NCBI GenBank assembly: GCA_000995965.1
Contig: LBYD01000001.1
Coordinates: 248,001 to 312,000 of the forward strand
DNA length: 64,000 nt
Direction: 5' to 3'
Origin: Candidatus Moranbacteria bacterium GW2011_GWC2_40_12
Lineage (GTDB): Bacteria; Patescibacteria; Paceibacteria; Moranbacterales; UBA11712
This document shows positions 15,145 through 23,775 of the stretch, piece after piece. How positions within the stretch are numbered: position 1 is the first letter of the stretch; the number at the start of each line of letters is the position of its first letter. The position numbers were made by a program, and so were the translations under genes. The notes under the pieces were generated by a model, which had not been told where the DNA came from, did not search any database, and saw only the letters and a program-made list of their open reading frames with translations.

Positions 15145-17181
15145 CTAATCAATATCAAAACTAATCTCGTTTCCCATAACCGCAGTCCATGTTCCGGGAC
15201 CCTGATGGAATGATTCTTCGTTCAAAATCATTCCCAAGTTATAAGTTCCCGAAGCAAGTATCATGCCGCCGCAAGAGCCTCTTTCGATTTGGCCATTAAC
15301 ATTTCCAGCAGCACAAAGATTCAATGCTGGATGAAGCGGATCAAGAAACGCCAACAGGTTGTTATTGCTCTGGCCGCACGTACCGCCACTGCACCACAGC
15401 ACGTGATAACTGGAATCAGTTGTCACTGACTTTGTAGCATTGCCGCTGGCATCGGCCGTAATATAGCCCCAGACCAGATAACCGCTGATGCAATGGGTTC
15501 CGCCTTTGTAAATTGAATTGCTGGCATAACCCGCATCATTAGTATTAGCGTTTGTTGTATTATCCCACCATCGTCCTTTATTGCCGATGTATTCATTGGC
15601 CAGATCATCTCCGCTGGCTCCATATTTGCAAGTTGGTTTGCCATCGAATTTCAACTGATAAGTCGCATATGGTTTCAGTCCTGTTGCCGTGACTGTGCCG
15701 GACAATTTGTCATTCGCGGGTGTGTCATAAGCAAAGCTCACATTTGCGGTGCTGTAATTATGGATATAGCCATATTGAGAAGCCGCGCCTAAGTCATTTA
15801 GAGTGATAGTTTCGGTACTGACCACATCCGTGTCATCGTAAAAGATGACCGAGGTCTCCCAGAGATATGGTGAAGGATTCCATGTATTTAAAATGTGGTT
15901 CGTAGCATCATAATCAGCCGAAAGAACCATAATAATTTTTGCACCAATTTCGGTACCCCCATTTCCCGGATAATTCTTATCGTCAGAATTGGGCAAGTCA
16001 GTGTCTAGGTCAGGACTTCCCGATAATGTTAGATCACCGCTTCCGTTGGTAGATCCACTTCCAATTAATTTACCGGTGAGGTGATTCATGCCGTTTCCGG
16101 CCCAAGGATCAGCATAATAAATCAAACTGTATGCTGTGCCTGATATTAGTCCGTGACCGCTAAAACTATAATCAAAAGTCGGACCAGATTCATTAAAAGT
16201 TAAATCACCATATGTTCCGTCATCTATAACATGCCAATCGTCGGTAACAAATTTGTTTTCCAGCCTCACTGTTTCATGTCCATTGCCCGCCGCTTGGCAG
16301 GCGGTGTCCGCATTGCAATCACTATCTCCGCAATCAGCAAAACCGTCACAATCATTATCTATCGCATCACCACAAATCTCCGCAACCGGCGTGCAAGCCG
16401 GTTCTTCATTACCACCGTTTATTTCTGAACATTTGAAATTTTCGTTATGCCTTGACTGCTCGACATAAAATTTCACATCGGCGGATATGGAATCAGTTTG
16501 AGTGTCATTATGCTCGCCCAATTTGTCGCAGGAAATTGTGTGGCTTGTTTCATCAACTACCATTGTTCCGAAGCACCATTTGAGGCCGATATTTTTCGTC
16601 TGTCCACCCATGATCGGATTGCCACCAGTGGTCGAATCAGCCAAAGCGTAGGTTTTCCCATTGAGGATATCGCTCGCCGGACCGAATTTATTTGAGAATA
16701 ACAATGGCTCGCCACTTTCCCAAACTTTGTCTCCGTTATCGGCCCAGGCGGTAAAAAACAAATTTTGCGCCAGCTCTCCCTGATCCGCAGCTGTTCCGCA
16801 AGTTTCGTCATTTGCTTTTTCTTCTGGATCATTGCAATCATTCTCATCATTTTTCAAATTGTCGATCGTGAGACATGCCCACGCATCATTGTCGTCAATA
16901 TGCAAACTTATGGTATTTTCGCCAAAATCACCCGGCTTAATGTCCGAAAAATTGAAAAACTTGTCCGAAGTCGGGATCAAATCCTTCAACTCCCACTCTC
17001 CGCATTGGCTTGAGGATTGGCCGTTGTAGGAGCAATGACTGTCTATTTTCAAATCAATCTCTCCCGCTCTAAATATGTTTCCCGCCGCGGTTTCCGTATC
17101 CGAAAAAAACGAATACGTTGAGTATCCCGCAATAGCGGCAACTCCGATCACCACCGCGAAACTTTTGATTATTTTTCTCAT
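15145..17181 (-). CDS. large TasA/camelysin-like secreted protein with metal-binding linker
   Basis: 678 residues from the ATG at 17181. The N-terminus has a SipW-type signal (AAIAGYSTYSFFSDTETAAG, then NIFRAGEIDLKI). The first domain carries KPGDFGENTISLHIDDNDAWACLTI and several Cys, as in TasA/CalY-type proteins. A Cys/Asp linker (EICGDAIDNDCDGFADCG) looks like the MopE-type calcium-binding motif. Then come two beta-rich domains; the first, with YSLIYYADPWAGNGMNHLTG, is shared with the next gene. Last of three TasA-like genes before the peptidase. Probably an extracellular matrix or fibre component. Confidence 0.85.
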   Translation of the reverse strand: MRKIIKSFAVVIGVAAIAGYSTYSFFSDTETAAGNIFRAGEIDLKIDSHCSYNGQSSSQCGEWELKDLIPTSDKFFNFSDIKPGDFGENTISLHIDDNDAWACLTIDNLKNDENDCNDPEEKANDETCGTAADQGELAQNLFFTAWADNGDKVWESGEPLLFSNKFGPASDILNGKTYALADSTTGGNPIMGGQTKNIGLKWCFGTMVVDETSHTISCDKLGEHNDTQTDSISADVKFYVEQSRHNENFKCSEINGGNEEPACTPVAEICGDAIDNDCDGFADCGDSDCNADTACQAAGNGHETVRLENKFVTDDWHVIDDGTYGDLTFNESGPTFDYSFSGHGLISGTAYSLIYYADPWAGNGMNHLTGKLIGSGSTNGSGDLTLSGSPDLDTDLPNSDDKNYPGNGGTEIGAKIIMVLSADYDATNHILNTWNPSPYLWETSVIFYDDTDVVSTETITLNDLGAASQYGYIHNYSTANVSFAYDTPANDKLSGTVTATGLKPYATYQLKFDGKPTCKYGASGDDLANEYIGNKGRWWDNTTNANTNDAGYASNSIYKGGTHCISGYLVWGYITADASGNATKSVTTDSSYHVLWCSGGTCGQSNNNLLAFLDPLHPALNLCAAGNVNGQIERGSCGGMILASGTYNLGMILNEESFHQGPGTWTAVMGNEISFDID

Positions 17182-17310
17182 ACATTTGTATTTCTGCAAA
17201 TTTCTCTTCCCGCCTCAAACGAAATCAACAGATCAGATATTAATTCACACTTAAAACCTCAATCCTCCCGCCCAAAGCCTATTGAGCGAGAGAGAAAGGC
17301 TTCATCCTGT

Positions 17311-18501
17311 TTAGTTATCCGTGTCGTTGTAGTGGATGTAAACATTACCTTCGAACAGCCAATTGTCATCTGGTGCCCAGGGACTAACGCTGGTGCCGGT
17401 ATAGTTGGCACTTGGTATCAGCCAGATTTTGGCGCCGGTTCCGAAATTAGCGTCCGCAGGAGCTGGCAAATCCATTCCGAGATCTATTACTTGAGCTCCC
17501 GAATTAATCCCCCCGCTTCCATCGGTAGTATATGTCCCGATAAGCTTTCCGGGATTATTTCCTGGAAAAGGATCGGCATAATATATCAAGCTATAGGGAG
17601 TATTGATTGGGAGACTTTGTGCAGTTAGGGTGTAATTGAATGTCGGACCATCTCCCTGCCAAGTCAATGTTGCGGATTTCGCATCATTGGTGATGGGTGT
17701 CCAAGGACCTGTCGCATTTTGCGTTTCGTTTTCCAGAGTGAGTGTCTGTGTTCCTTGCAGGGGTGCGAAATGTGTTGCGCATGAGAAGTCAGAATTATTC
17801 CTTTCTTGCTCGACATAGAAAACCAAATCGCCACCCAGTTTGTCTGTTTGCACTTCATTGCCTGTGGTTGTAGGAACAGACCACGCAATCCCGAGACATT
17901 GCTCCCCAACAGGGAGGGCATGGTTTTTCCCAAGCATTGATTGATCTGTTGTATCCGCGACTGGAAGCACGAACGATGTTTGATTGCCCACTTGCGTCAT
18001 AAATGTGCTTAACGGAACATTATTTGCGAGCACTTGCTCGGTTCCGCTTTGGTCATTATCGCAACTTTCTCCAGCTCCAGCTCCGTCATCTATCCAGATT
18101 GTAAGATTTAAGTGTTGGTCCAACTCACCATTTCCGTTTTGTGTGCAAACTGATTCGGCAGCCAATTCAGGATCGTTGCACTCATTATCACTGTCGACAA
18201 CGTTATTCACTTGCACGCATGCCCAAGCAGGATTGCTGGTGAGATTAAACTTCAAAGTGCTTTCACCACTGTCCCCGGGCTTAACATCGGTACAATTGAA
18301 GATCGGACCACCGACTGTATTACTAAATTGGCAAGCTCCATTTGTCGCTTTATCGGTATGAGTGACAGTCAAATCAATCGCTCCCGCGGTGAATGTGTTC
18401 CCCGTCGAAGTCTCCGTGTCAGAGAAGAACGAATACGTCGCGTATCCGGCGATGGCCGCCACCACGAGAACCAGCGCCGAACTTCGAAATATTTTTTTCA
18501 T
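17311..18501 (-). CDS. TasA/camelysin-like secreted protein
   Basis: 396 residues. The N-terminal signal ends in GYATYSFFSDTETSTGNTF and is followed by TAGAIDLTVTHT, nearly the textbook SipW-dependent pattern. The TasA-like domain contains FNCTDVKPGDSGESTLKFNL and WACVQVNNVVDSDNECNDPE. From about residue 250 a second domain (LTLENETQNATGPWTPI; YSLIYYADPFPGNNPGKLIG) is paralogous to the middle domain of the downstream gene; it recalls extracellular beta-sandwich modules. Cleavage by the SipW-like peptidase at 14376 is inferred. Polymer formation is plausible but unproven. Confidence 0.87.
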   Translation of the reverse strand: MKKIFRSSALVLVVAAIAGYATYSFFSDTETSTGNTFTAGAIDLTVTHTDKATNGACQFSNTVGGPIFNCTDVKPGDSGESTLKFNLTSNPAWACVQVNNVVDSDNECNDPELAAESVCTQNGNGELDQHLNLTIWIDDGAGAGESCDNDQSGTEQVLANNVPLSTFMTQVGNQTSFVLPVADTTDQSMLGKNHALPVGEQCLGIAWSVPTTTGNEVQTDKLGGDLVFYVEQERNNSDFSCATHFAPLQGTQTLTLENETQNATGPWTPITNDAKSATLTWQGDGPTFNYTLTAQSLPINTPYSLIYYADPFPGNNPGKLIGTYTTDGSGGINSGAQVIDLGMDLPAPADANFGTGAKIWLIPSANYTGTSVSPWAPDDNWLFEGNVYIHYNDTDN

Positions 18502-18684
18502 TTTATTTTCTCTTATAATTTAATTTTGCGATAATTCTTTGTCTCCCTAAAGTATAAATTGAGAGTTTTCACCCTCCCCCTATGAGGGAGAGTCTTGAAT
18601 CATCACGATTTTTTTGGCATTTTCGCAGTACCCGCGTCGACTTTTTTTCTATTATTTAAATTTTGTTATTTTTGAAATTGGCAA

Positions 18685-19581
18685 TCAATCCCTACACCGA
18701 TCTTCACAATGATGACAGGTATTCTGGCACGGTTGGCAGGATTCGCTGCCTTTGGCGGTGAAGCGGAGATCAAATTTCAGGCTGTCAGTCTGGGCTTCGT
18801 TGCCGACTGTTTCCGGCAATCTCCAGGCAAAACCGATATAGTATGTCACTCCCTCGATGAGCCGCCCGTCGCGCGCCACTCCGTGGCAGACATTTTTTTT
18901 GCATTTTTTTCCATCGCCGTCGCCATCCGCGTTTTGGCAATCGTTCCAATATTTTTGCCGGTTGGTTCGCAGAAATTTGCGCAGTTCAAAAGTTTTGGGA
19001 CATTTCCGAAGACTTGTCCAGTCCATCATCAGCGCATCTTTTTCGTTGTATATATTATCTCCTTCTCCCGGATCAGTTTTTCCCTGAAAACCAAGGATTC
19101 TTCCCTGATCAAGCCAAATCTGAAATTCAATGGATTCGCGCATTTCTCCGTTTTTTTCTTTGCTCCCAGGGTTTTTCCCCCGGCAGTCGCGGTCAATTCT
19201 CGTTTTTGTCTCCGGTTCCACGCACTTGTTGCCTCGATCAAGAATGTCTTTGATGGTCATTTCCCCGCAGGCATCGCCGCCCGTCACCGTGAGATCAATC
19301 GTGACTTCGCCATAGTCTCCGGGCTTCAAGTCCGGAAAATTGAAGAATTTGTGCCGGCAGTTGAGATCCGCCTCCTCCCAATTGCCAAAGCCTTGGCAAA
19401 GCGCGCCGTTGAACTGGCAGACGCTCGAAACCTTGAGATCCAATTTGCGGTGTTGCGGCTCAGGTTTGGACTTCGGAAGAAAAAAATTCCCCGGCTTGGC
19501 GAAGGAATAGTAGGCAGCTCCGCAAGTCAAAGCGGCTGAGACGAAAACGAGAGTTGCTTTTGAGAAAAAATATTTCAGCAT
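18685..19581 (-). CDS. diverged TasA-like secreted Cys-rich protein
   Basis: 298 residues. The signal helix (ATLVFVSAALTCGAAYYSFA) lacks the FSDTE box, but the body aligns by eye with its two neighbours: VCQFNGALCQGFGNWEEADL, KFFNFPDLKPGDYGEVTIDL, GNKCVEPE, YYIGFAWRLPETVGNEAQTD. The C-terminus is Cys-rich (SCQPCQNTCHHCEDRCRD). As first gene of the run it follows the long leader at 19582-19870. It could be a minor subunit, anchor or nucleator (compare TapA in Bacillus); this is inference from order and Cys content. Confidence 0.8.
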   Translation of the reverse strand: MLKYFFSKATLVFVSAALTCGAAYYSFAKPGNFFLPKSKPEPQHRKLDLKVSSVCQFNGALCQGFGNWEEADLNCRHKFFNFPDLKPGDYGEVTIDLTVTGGDACGEMTIKDILDRGNKCVEPETKTRIDRDCRGKNPGSKEKNGEMRESIEFQIWLDQGRILGFQGKTDPGEGDNIYNEKDALMMDWTSLRKCPKTFELRKFLRTNRQKYWNDCQNADGDGDGKKCKKNVCHGVARDGRLIEGVTYYIGFAWRLPETVGNEAQTDSLKFDLRFTAKGSESCQPCQNTCHHCEDRCRD

Positions 19582-19617
19582 TTTTGGATGAAAGTTTATT
19601 TTCCCTAATTCGTAAAT

Positions 19618-19672
19618 AAAAAAGCCAGCACAAAGCCGCTATCCCCACGATAACGAACTAGTGCTGGCTTTT
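19618..19672 (-). terminator. strong hairpin with T run in the leader of the TasA-like operon
   Basis: AAGCCAGCAC pairs with GTGCTGGCTT around a 29-base loop, with T runs on the minus strand (TTTTTT) and a shorter one on the plus strand. It lies 37 bases upstream of the first gene, so it is either an attenuator or the end of a separate small transcript. Confidence 0.7.
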
Positions 19673-19712
19673 GGTTTGTTTTGGCTATTTCTTGGCACTG
19701 TTTGGAAAACAA

Positions 19713-19768
19713 AAAAACACCGACCTAAAAACGCCAGACCATGACGATTTCGGATCGGTTTTTTTCCA
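19713..19768 (-). terminator. second hairpin with T run in the same leader
   Basis: On the minus strand AACCGATC pairs with GGTCGGT (imperfect), followed by TTTTTTT. The 5' arm lies inside the leader ORF at 19725-19784, so ribosome position could affect folding. Confidence 0.5.
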
Positions 19769-19784
19769 TATGATCACCCTTCAT
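19725..19784 (-). CDS. 19-aa leader peptide ORF
   Basis: ATG at 19784 preceded by AAAAGGA at good spacing; product MKGDHMEKNRSEIVMVWRF. The end of the ORF overlaps a terminator-like hairpin, the classic layout of an attenuator, but no run of a single amino acid points to a sensed tRNA. A similar arrangement is found at 24637-24708. Existence as a peptide is not proven. Confidence 0.35.
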   Translation of the reverse strand: MKGDHMEKNRSEIVMVWRF

Positions 19785-19868
19785 ATGTTTTTCCTTTTCT
19801 CACAAAAAAAAAGAAGCGTTGTTTTTTTGACTTCTTTAGTTTTGTTTTTTATTTTTTATTGTTAATTT

Positions 19869-19898
19869 ATTTTACATTCTTTCGCGAAAGCTAGCAAA
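19869..19898 (-). promoter_or_regulatory. promoter of the TasA-like operon with internal palindrome
   Basis: -35 TTTGCT (19898-19893), 18-base spacer, -10 TAAAAT (19874-19869). The spacer holds the perfect 12-base palindrome CTTTCGCGAAAG (19879-19890), a good operator candidate. Confidence 0.5.
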
Positions 19899-19904
19899 GG
19901 CAAA

Positions 19905-19947
19905 AAGTGGATAACTCAGCAAGAATTCTTTTTTTGTGTCGTAATTA
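19905..19947 (-). promoter_or_regulatory. shared upstream element (copy 1)
   Basis: Contains AGTTATCCACT on the minus strand, with CTTGCTG before it and TTTTT after it, directly upstream of the -35 box. Copy 2 at 24859-24899 matches at about three quarters of positions. AGTTATCCACA is also the DnaA-box consensus. Confidence 0.5.
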
Positions 19948-20000
19948 ATAATTTTACTATTTCGCATTTCACGAAACATGCTCTTTTGGAATCGGAAATC

Positions 20001-20183
20001 CTATATTTTTTCTTTTTCGGTTCGGAAATAGAAATAATAATGGATCAGGAGTATCCCGCCGACAAGCGCCAGCCACCACCAGACCTGCTGGCACTCGTAT
20101 TGCTGCCACCAAAGAAAAGCCAAAGCACTGGCTCCGAGGGGAATGACATAAGTCCGCAAAAATTTTTCCAGCCGGGTTTTCAT
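20001..20183 (-). CDS. small two-helix membrane protein
   Basis: 60 residues: MKTRLEKFLRTYVIPLGASA begins a first helix, a Trp/Tyr/Cys-rich turn (WWQQYECQQVWWW) and a second helix (LALVGGILLIHYYFYF) follow, ending TEKEKI. It starts 15 bases after the stop of the 946-aa surface protein in the same direction, so translation is probably coupled. A role as membrane partner of that protein is a guess. Longer upstream starts would overlap the preceding gene deeply and are rejected. Confidence 0.6.
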   Translation of the reverse strand: MKTRLEKFLRTYVIPLGASALAFLWWQQYECQQVWWWLALVGGILLIHYYFYFRTEKEKI

Positions 20184-20197
20184 AAGTTGATGCCTTT

Positions 20198-23038
20198 CTA
20201 TCGCCTTATTATTTCTTTCTGGCGCAGAAGAGCCCAGTGAACCGCCGCGAAATAGAGGAATGCCGCCGCCGCCCAGCCCCACCAGGGAAGAGTGCGGCAA
20301 ATGCCGTTGGTCCACGCGCCCAGAACCTTTCCGTCCCCAGCAAGCGCTTCAGCAGCCTCCGCGGTTTCGACAAAGGCTGTTTCTCCGGCGCCGACGAGGC
20401 TGACCGGAGGATTGTCGGCAGATGTATAATAATAGTAATAATAGTTTTCCTCCTGATTTTTTCTGCCGTTCACGTCAACCAATATTTTCGCCTCATTGCC
20501 CCAAACTTCGCTTCCTGTTTCGTCAAATCCGCTCGCGACAGCGGTATTCCTGTAGTCTCCGGTCGGCGCCCCTAAATTCACCATCAATTTATAGGTCACA
20601 ATGGCTTTTTTCCCGGCTTCCAGCTTTTCCACCTTCCAGGAATAATCTCCGGCGCCGCCATTTTTATTCATGATTTTGTCGCTGACAACAATATCGCTTA
20701 TGGTTGAGTTTCCCGTGTTCGTCACAATGATCGTGTGCTTGGCAATCTGGCCCACTTCCATTTTTTTCTTCGAAGAACTGCGGGTTATAAAAAGGGCCGA
20801 ATTTATCCGGGACGTTTCGCTTTCGCCAAATTCGGAACCGGTTTGTCCGCTTTCTCCGTTTTGGCTGTTTTCCTGGTTCGCGCCGCTTTTCGCCAGGCTC
20901 CAGACTTCGGTCTGATCCGCCGCGACATTGTTCGCGAGCTCGACTTCTTTGGTCCCGGTCGCGACCGCCGCCTCGCTTTCAAGAAATGCTGTACTTTCAG
21001 GCAAATCATCGCTCACAACCACATTCACGAAAAAAGATCCTTCTTCCCCGGCTTTGAGTCCCTCAAGAGTCCAGGAAAGATCATTTCCTTCGCGCCACGG
21101 ACCGGTGCCGCTCGAATCAGACTGGAAATCCACCCCGTCCGGAAGATGCAAACCCGCGTTCAAATTTTCGCAATCAGCCCGCCCGTCGTTTTTGTAGGTA
21201 ATCTTATAAGCATAGGAATCGCCTTTTTTCACTTTAGAGACATTGTCGGCCAGTGATACGGAAAGGTCCGGATAGGCAAATTCGACATCGCCTTGCCAGC
21301 TGCCGAAAATATTCACGACCGCAAACATCCAGTTCGAGCCGATGAAATTGTTGTTGACAAGATTGTATATTTTTGAAAAAGCATAGGCGTTTCCGGTGGT
21401 GATATTCGCGCCGCCGCCTTCGCTTTCGATTTCATTTCCGCCGGTGTTCGCGGTCGTCGTCACGTTGTTTTCAACATCCGCTTCGTTGCGGATGAATATT
21501 TTTGTCAGCCAGCTGGCGAGTCCGCCGTCCTCTGAATTTTCATCTTCTTCGAAATCAAAACTGAAAACCGTTTCATAGCCGTTTTTTTCACTGTTCCAGT
21601 TGAGAACATTTCCCACCCAGTTACCCATATTGTTGATAGCAAGAAAAAACCAGTTGCTCCCGACAACCGTTGATCCGACTTGGTTTATGACGCCGTTCTC
21701 GGAATAGGCGCTTCCGGTGTCGATTGCAGAGCTCCCGCCCTCAGTTTCGATTTCATTTAGGCCGGTTGTTGCGGAAGTTTGGACGTTGTTCTCAATGTCC
21801 GTATCGTTTTCGACATCGACGATGAAATTGTCGGGCTGGCCACTCGCCGGGACCGAAAGCAGTCCTTCGCCCGGCACAATGAGATCCCCGATCCAGTTTC
21901 CGAAAATATTGATTACGGCAAAAAGAAAATTATTCCCAACAATGTTATTGTTGACGATATTCGCGACATTTGCGACCGCGATCGCGTCGCCGGTTGTGAT
22001 GAGAGAATCGCCATTCTCTGTTTCGTTCGAAATTTCATTTTGGCCGGAACTGGCTTCGGTGACCACGTCGTTATCGATATCCGCTTCGTTTTCGATCGAA
22101 ATTTCTACCGCGTCGAAAGCGGAAAGATTGCTGTTATTCGTGTTTTCGGCATTTTCCAGAAGCGAATTGAATGTTTCGAGAAGATTTATGTCTCCCTCGA
22201 CGTTGCCATAAATATTCTCGACAGTTTCAATTCCGTTGTCACCGACAACGTTTGTATTCACTTCATTGACGACATTCGTCGCGGCCACCGCGTCACCAGT
22301 GGAGATTTCGGCCAAAGCATCCTCCGACAGCGCTTCTTCTTCAATATTTTCATCCTTTTCCCGCCTGCTTGAATTGTCTTCTCGATCATCTCTGTCATTT
22401 TCCGGTGTCGCAGCCTCATCGGGAGTCAATTGCTCCTCCGGAGCGGCTTCCGGCAGGACAGTTGAAGCGGCGTCCGAACCTGCTTCTTCCTGAACAAGAG
22501 AAAGATCGCTTGCATCAAACAATGGCACATCACGAACCGGCCCCGGTTCTTTGAGATCTGTTTCATTTTGGCCGGTATTCGCGGCTGTTTCAATATCGTT
22601 ATTAATATCAGCGTCATTCTCGATTTCAATTTTCTCGGTAAGACAAATTTCAATTTCCCCGCAGGTCGTCATTTTTTTGCATTCTCCGCATTCACTTTCG
22701 TCCTGAAAATCATCAAAAAGGTCGTCCAGCTGGCACGTTTTCCAAAATTCTTCCGGACTTTCCTCCGCCTCGGCCGCAGTTTCTTCTTCAGCGGCGCCTT
22801 TTTTTTCATCCGGAACGCTTGTATCGGCCAATTTCTCGGTTTCAATGGCTTCTTCTTCGATGGACTCCTCCACGGCAGGCTCTTCCTCTTGCTCCGGCGA
22901 GGCTTGTTCCACCTGTTCATTCGGGACGGTTTCAGCTTTTGCAACCAAGACTGGCAAGCCGCACTGAAAAAAAGCCAGTTGGGCTGCCAGCGCGAAATGG
23001 AATATTATTTTGAAAAATTTTTTCTGCCTGATTTTCAT
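20198..23038 (-). CDS. 946-aa surface protein with glycine-asparagine repeats and DUF11-like domains
   Basis: Signal peptide (IIFHFALAAQLAFFQCGLPV), a Glu-rich acidic linker, then four repeats of about 75-120 residues built from an N-D-A-D-I-x-N-D unit, T-G-x-N-E-I, I-x-T-G-D-A-x-A and N-I-x-G-N-W-x-G-D; these should stack as a beta-solenoid. Residues about 600-840 hold two DUF11-like beta-sandwiches (LSVSLADNVSKVKKGDSYAY; HTIIVTNTGNSTISDIVVSD). A stretch of six Tyr precedes a C-terminal membrane helix (WWGWAAAAFLYFAAVHWALL). Probably a long stalk-like surface adhesin. It is followed closely by a 60-aa membrane protein. Confidence 0.82.
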   Translation of the reverse strand: MKIRQKKFFKIIFHFALAAQLAFFQCGLPVLVAKAETVPNEQVEQASPEQEEEPAVEESIEEEAIETEKLADTSVPDEKKGAAEEETAAEAEESPEEFWKTCQLDDLFDDFQDESECGECKKMTTCGEIEICLTEKIEIENDADINNDIETAANTGQNETDLKEPGPVRDVPLFDASDLSLVQEEAGSDAASTVLPEAAPEEQLTPDEAATPENDRDDREDNSSRREKDENIEEEALSEDALAEISTGDAVAATNVVNEVNTNVVGDNGIETVENIYGNVEGDINLLETFNSLLENAENTNNSNLSAFDAVEISIENEADIDNDVVTEASSGQNEISNETENGDSLITTGDAIAVANVANIVNNNIVGNNFLFAVINIFGNWIGDLIVPGEGLLSVPASGQPDNFIVDVENDTDIENNVQTSATTGLNEIETEGGSSAIDTGSAYSENGVINQVGSTVVGSNWFFLAINNMGNWVGNVLNWNSEKNGYETVFSFDFEEDENSEDGGLASWLTKIFIRNEADVENNVTTTANTGGNEIESEGGGANITTGNAYAFSKIYNLVNNNFIGSNWMFAVVNIFGSWQGDVEFAYPDLSVSLADNVSKVKKGDSYAYKITYKNDGRADCENLNAGLHLPDGVDFQSDSSGTGPWREGNDLSWTLEGLKAGEEGSFFVNVVVSDDLPESTAFLESEAAVATGTKEVELANNVAADQTEVWSLAKSGANQENSQNGESGQTGSEFGESETSRINSALFITRSSSKKKMEVGQIAKHTIIVTNTGNSTISDIVVSDKIMNKNGGAGDYSWKVEKLEAGKKAIVTYKLMVNLGAPTGDYRNTAVASGFDETGSEVWGNEAKILVDVNGRKNQEENYYYYYYTSADNPPVSLVGAGETAFVETAEAAEALAGDGKVLGAWTNGICRTLPWWGWAAAAFLYFAAVHWALLRQKEIIRR

Positions 23039-23082
23039 TTGCTTCCCACTCGCCCTCCTCCGCGTTGCTTATTTTGGATTTT

Positions 23083-23634
23083 TTAGCTGAAAAGTGAAAC
23101 TACTCTCTCGAAAATGCTCCGGGCGGTTTCTGAAATGCTTTCGGCTGTCCGGGCAAATATATTTTTCTCATCAGCCACTGGCTCGCCCATCTCGGGGCTG
23201 TTCACTTCTTCTTGGTCTTCTTTCTCGGCGATGGCCGGATCGCTTTCGACCGGCGTGACGTCGATTTCCACTTTCGCCTCGCTGCCGCCTTCTTTGACTT
23301 CTTTTTTGATGCTGACGTTTTCTTTCAAATTTTCTTCCTTCACTTCGGCTTCGACTTTTTTGCCGTTGGCTTCGGCCTTTGTTTTCACTTCAACTTTCGT
23401 TTCCCCGCCGCTGTTGCCGCTGACAGTCGTGCTGGAAGAGCTCGACGCGCTCGCGTTTCCGGTTTTGATTTCCCCGGCTCCTTCAACCACATTTCCGCCC
23501 GTATCAGCCGTGGCGCTCGCGTTTTCCTGAATAATCACCGAACTGGCATCCGCCAATGATACTCGAAAAGACAGAGTCAACAGCGCCAGACAGACATAGC
23601 TAACGAAATATTTATTGTTTGTAATTCCCTCCAT
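23083..23634 (-). CDS. secreted protein with one TG-N/TG-NA repeat unit
   Basis: 183 residues from the ATG at 23634. Signal segment (YFVSYVCLALLTLSFRVSLA), then ENASATADTGGNVVEGAGEI-KTGNASA, the same unit that is repeated in the neighbouring 946-aa and 187-aa proteins, followed by a highly charged Lys/Glu region and a C-terminal amphipathic helix (SISETARSIFERVVSLFS). It lies 44 bases upstream of the large repeat protein and is co-directional. The charged middle may be an extended spacer. Function unknown; grouped with the surface proteins by the shared motif. Confidence 0.7.
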   Translation of the reverse strand: MEGITNNKYFVSYVCLALLTLSFRVSLADASSVIIQENASATADTGGNVVEGAGEIKTGNASASSSSSTTVSGNSGGETKVEVKTKAEANGKKVEAEVKEENLKENVSIKKEVKEGGSEAKVEIDVTPVESDPAIAEKEDQEEVNSPEMGEPVADEKNIFARTAESISETARSIFERVVSLFS

Positions 23635-23640
23635 ATCTTG

Positions 23641-23690
23641 AAAATTATAAATTCGTATATTCGTACTTGATTCGTAATTCGTTGAGTTTT
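23641..23690. repeat. ATTCGTAATTCG-type repeat before a start codon
   Basis: TTCGTATATTCGTA...GATTCGTAATTCGT. Same family as 40262-40379 and 49866-49917. Confidence 0.55.
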
Positions 23691-23698
23691 CCAAGACT

Positions 23699-23757
23699 CC
23701 GGAGGGCGGTTGTTATTCCCCCGCTAAACAAAGTTAGTGAAGAAATTCGCCGCCCTC
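23699..23757 (-). promoter_or_regulatory. large hairpin in the gap between two surface genes
   Basis: AGGAGGGCGG (minus strand) pairs perfectly with CCGCCCTCC about 37 bases later. No T run follows, so it is not a terminator; it may protect the upstream message end or occlude an AGGAGG sequence. Confidence 0.45.
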
Positions 23758-23775
23758 CTGTCTTGAGAGAGACAA

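Noticed and set aside
18709..19539. 276-codon plus ORF opposite the first TasA-like gene, and similar shadows at 21779-22372 and 8165-9010
   Set aside because: All are antisense to proteins with clear signal peptides and domains; no ribosome sites.
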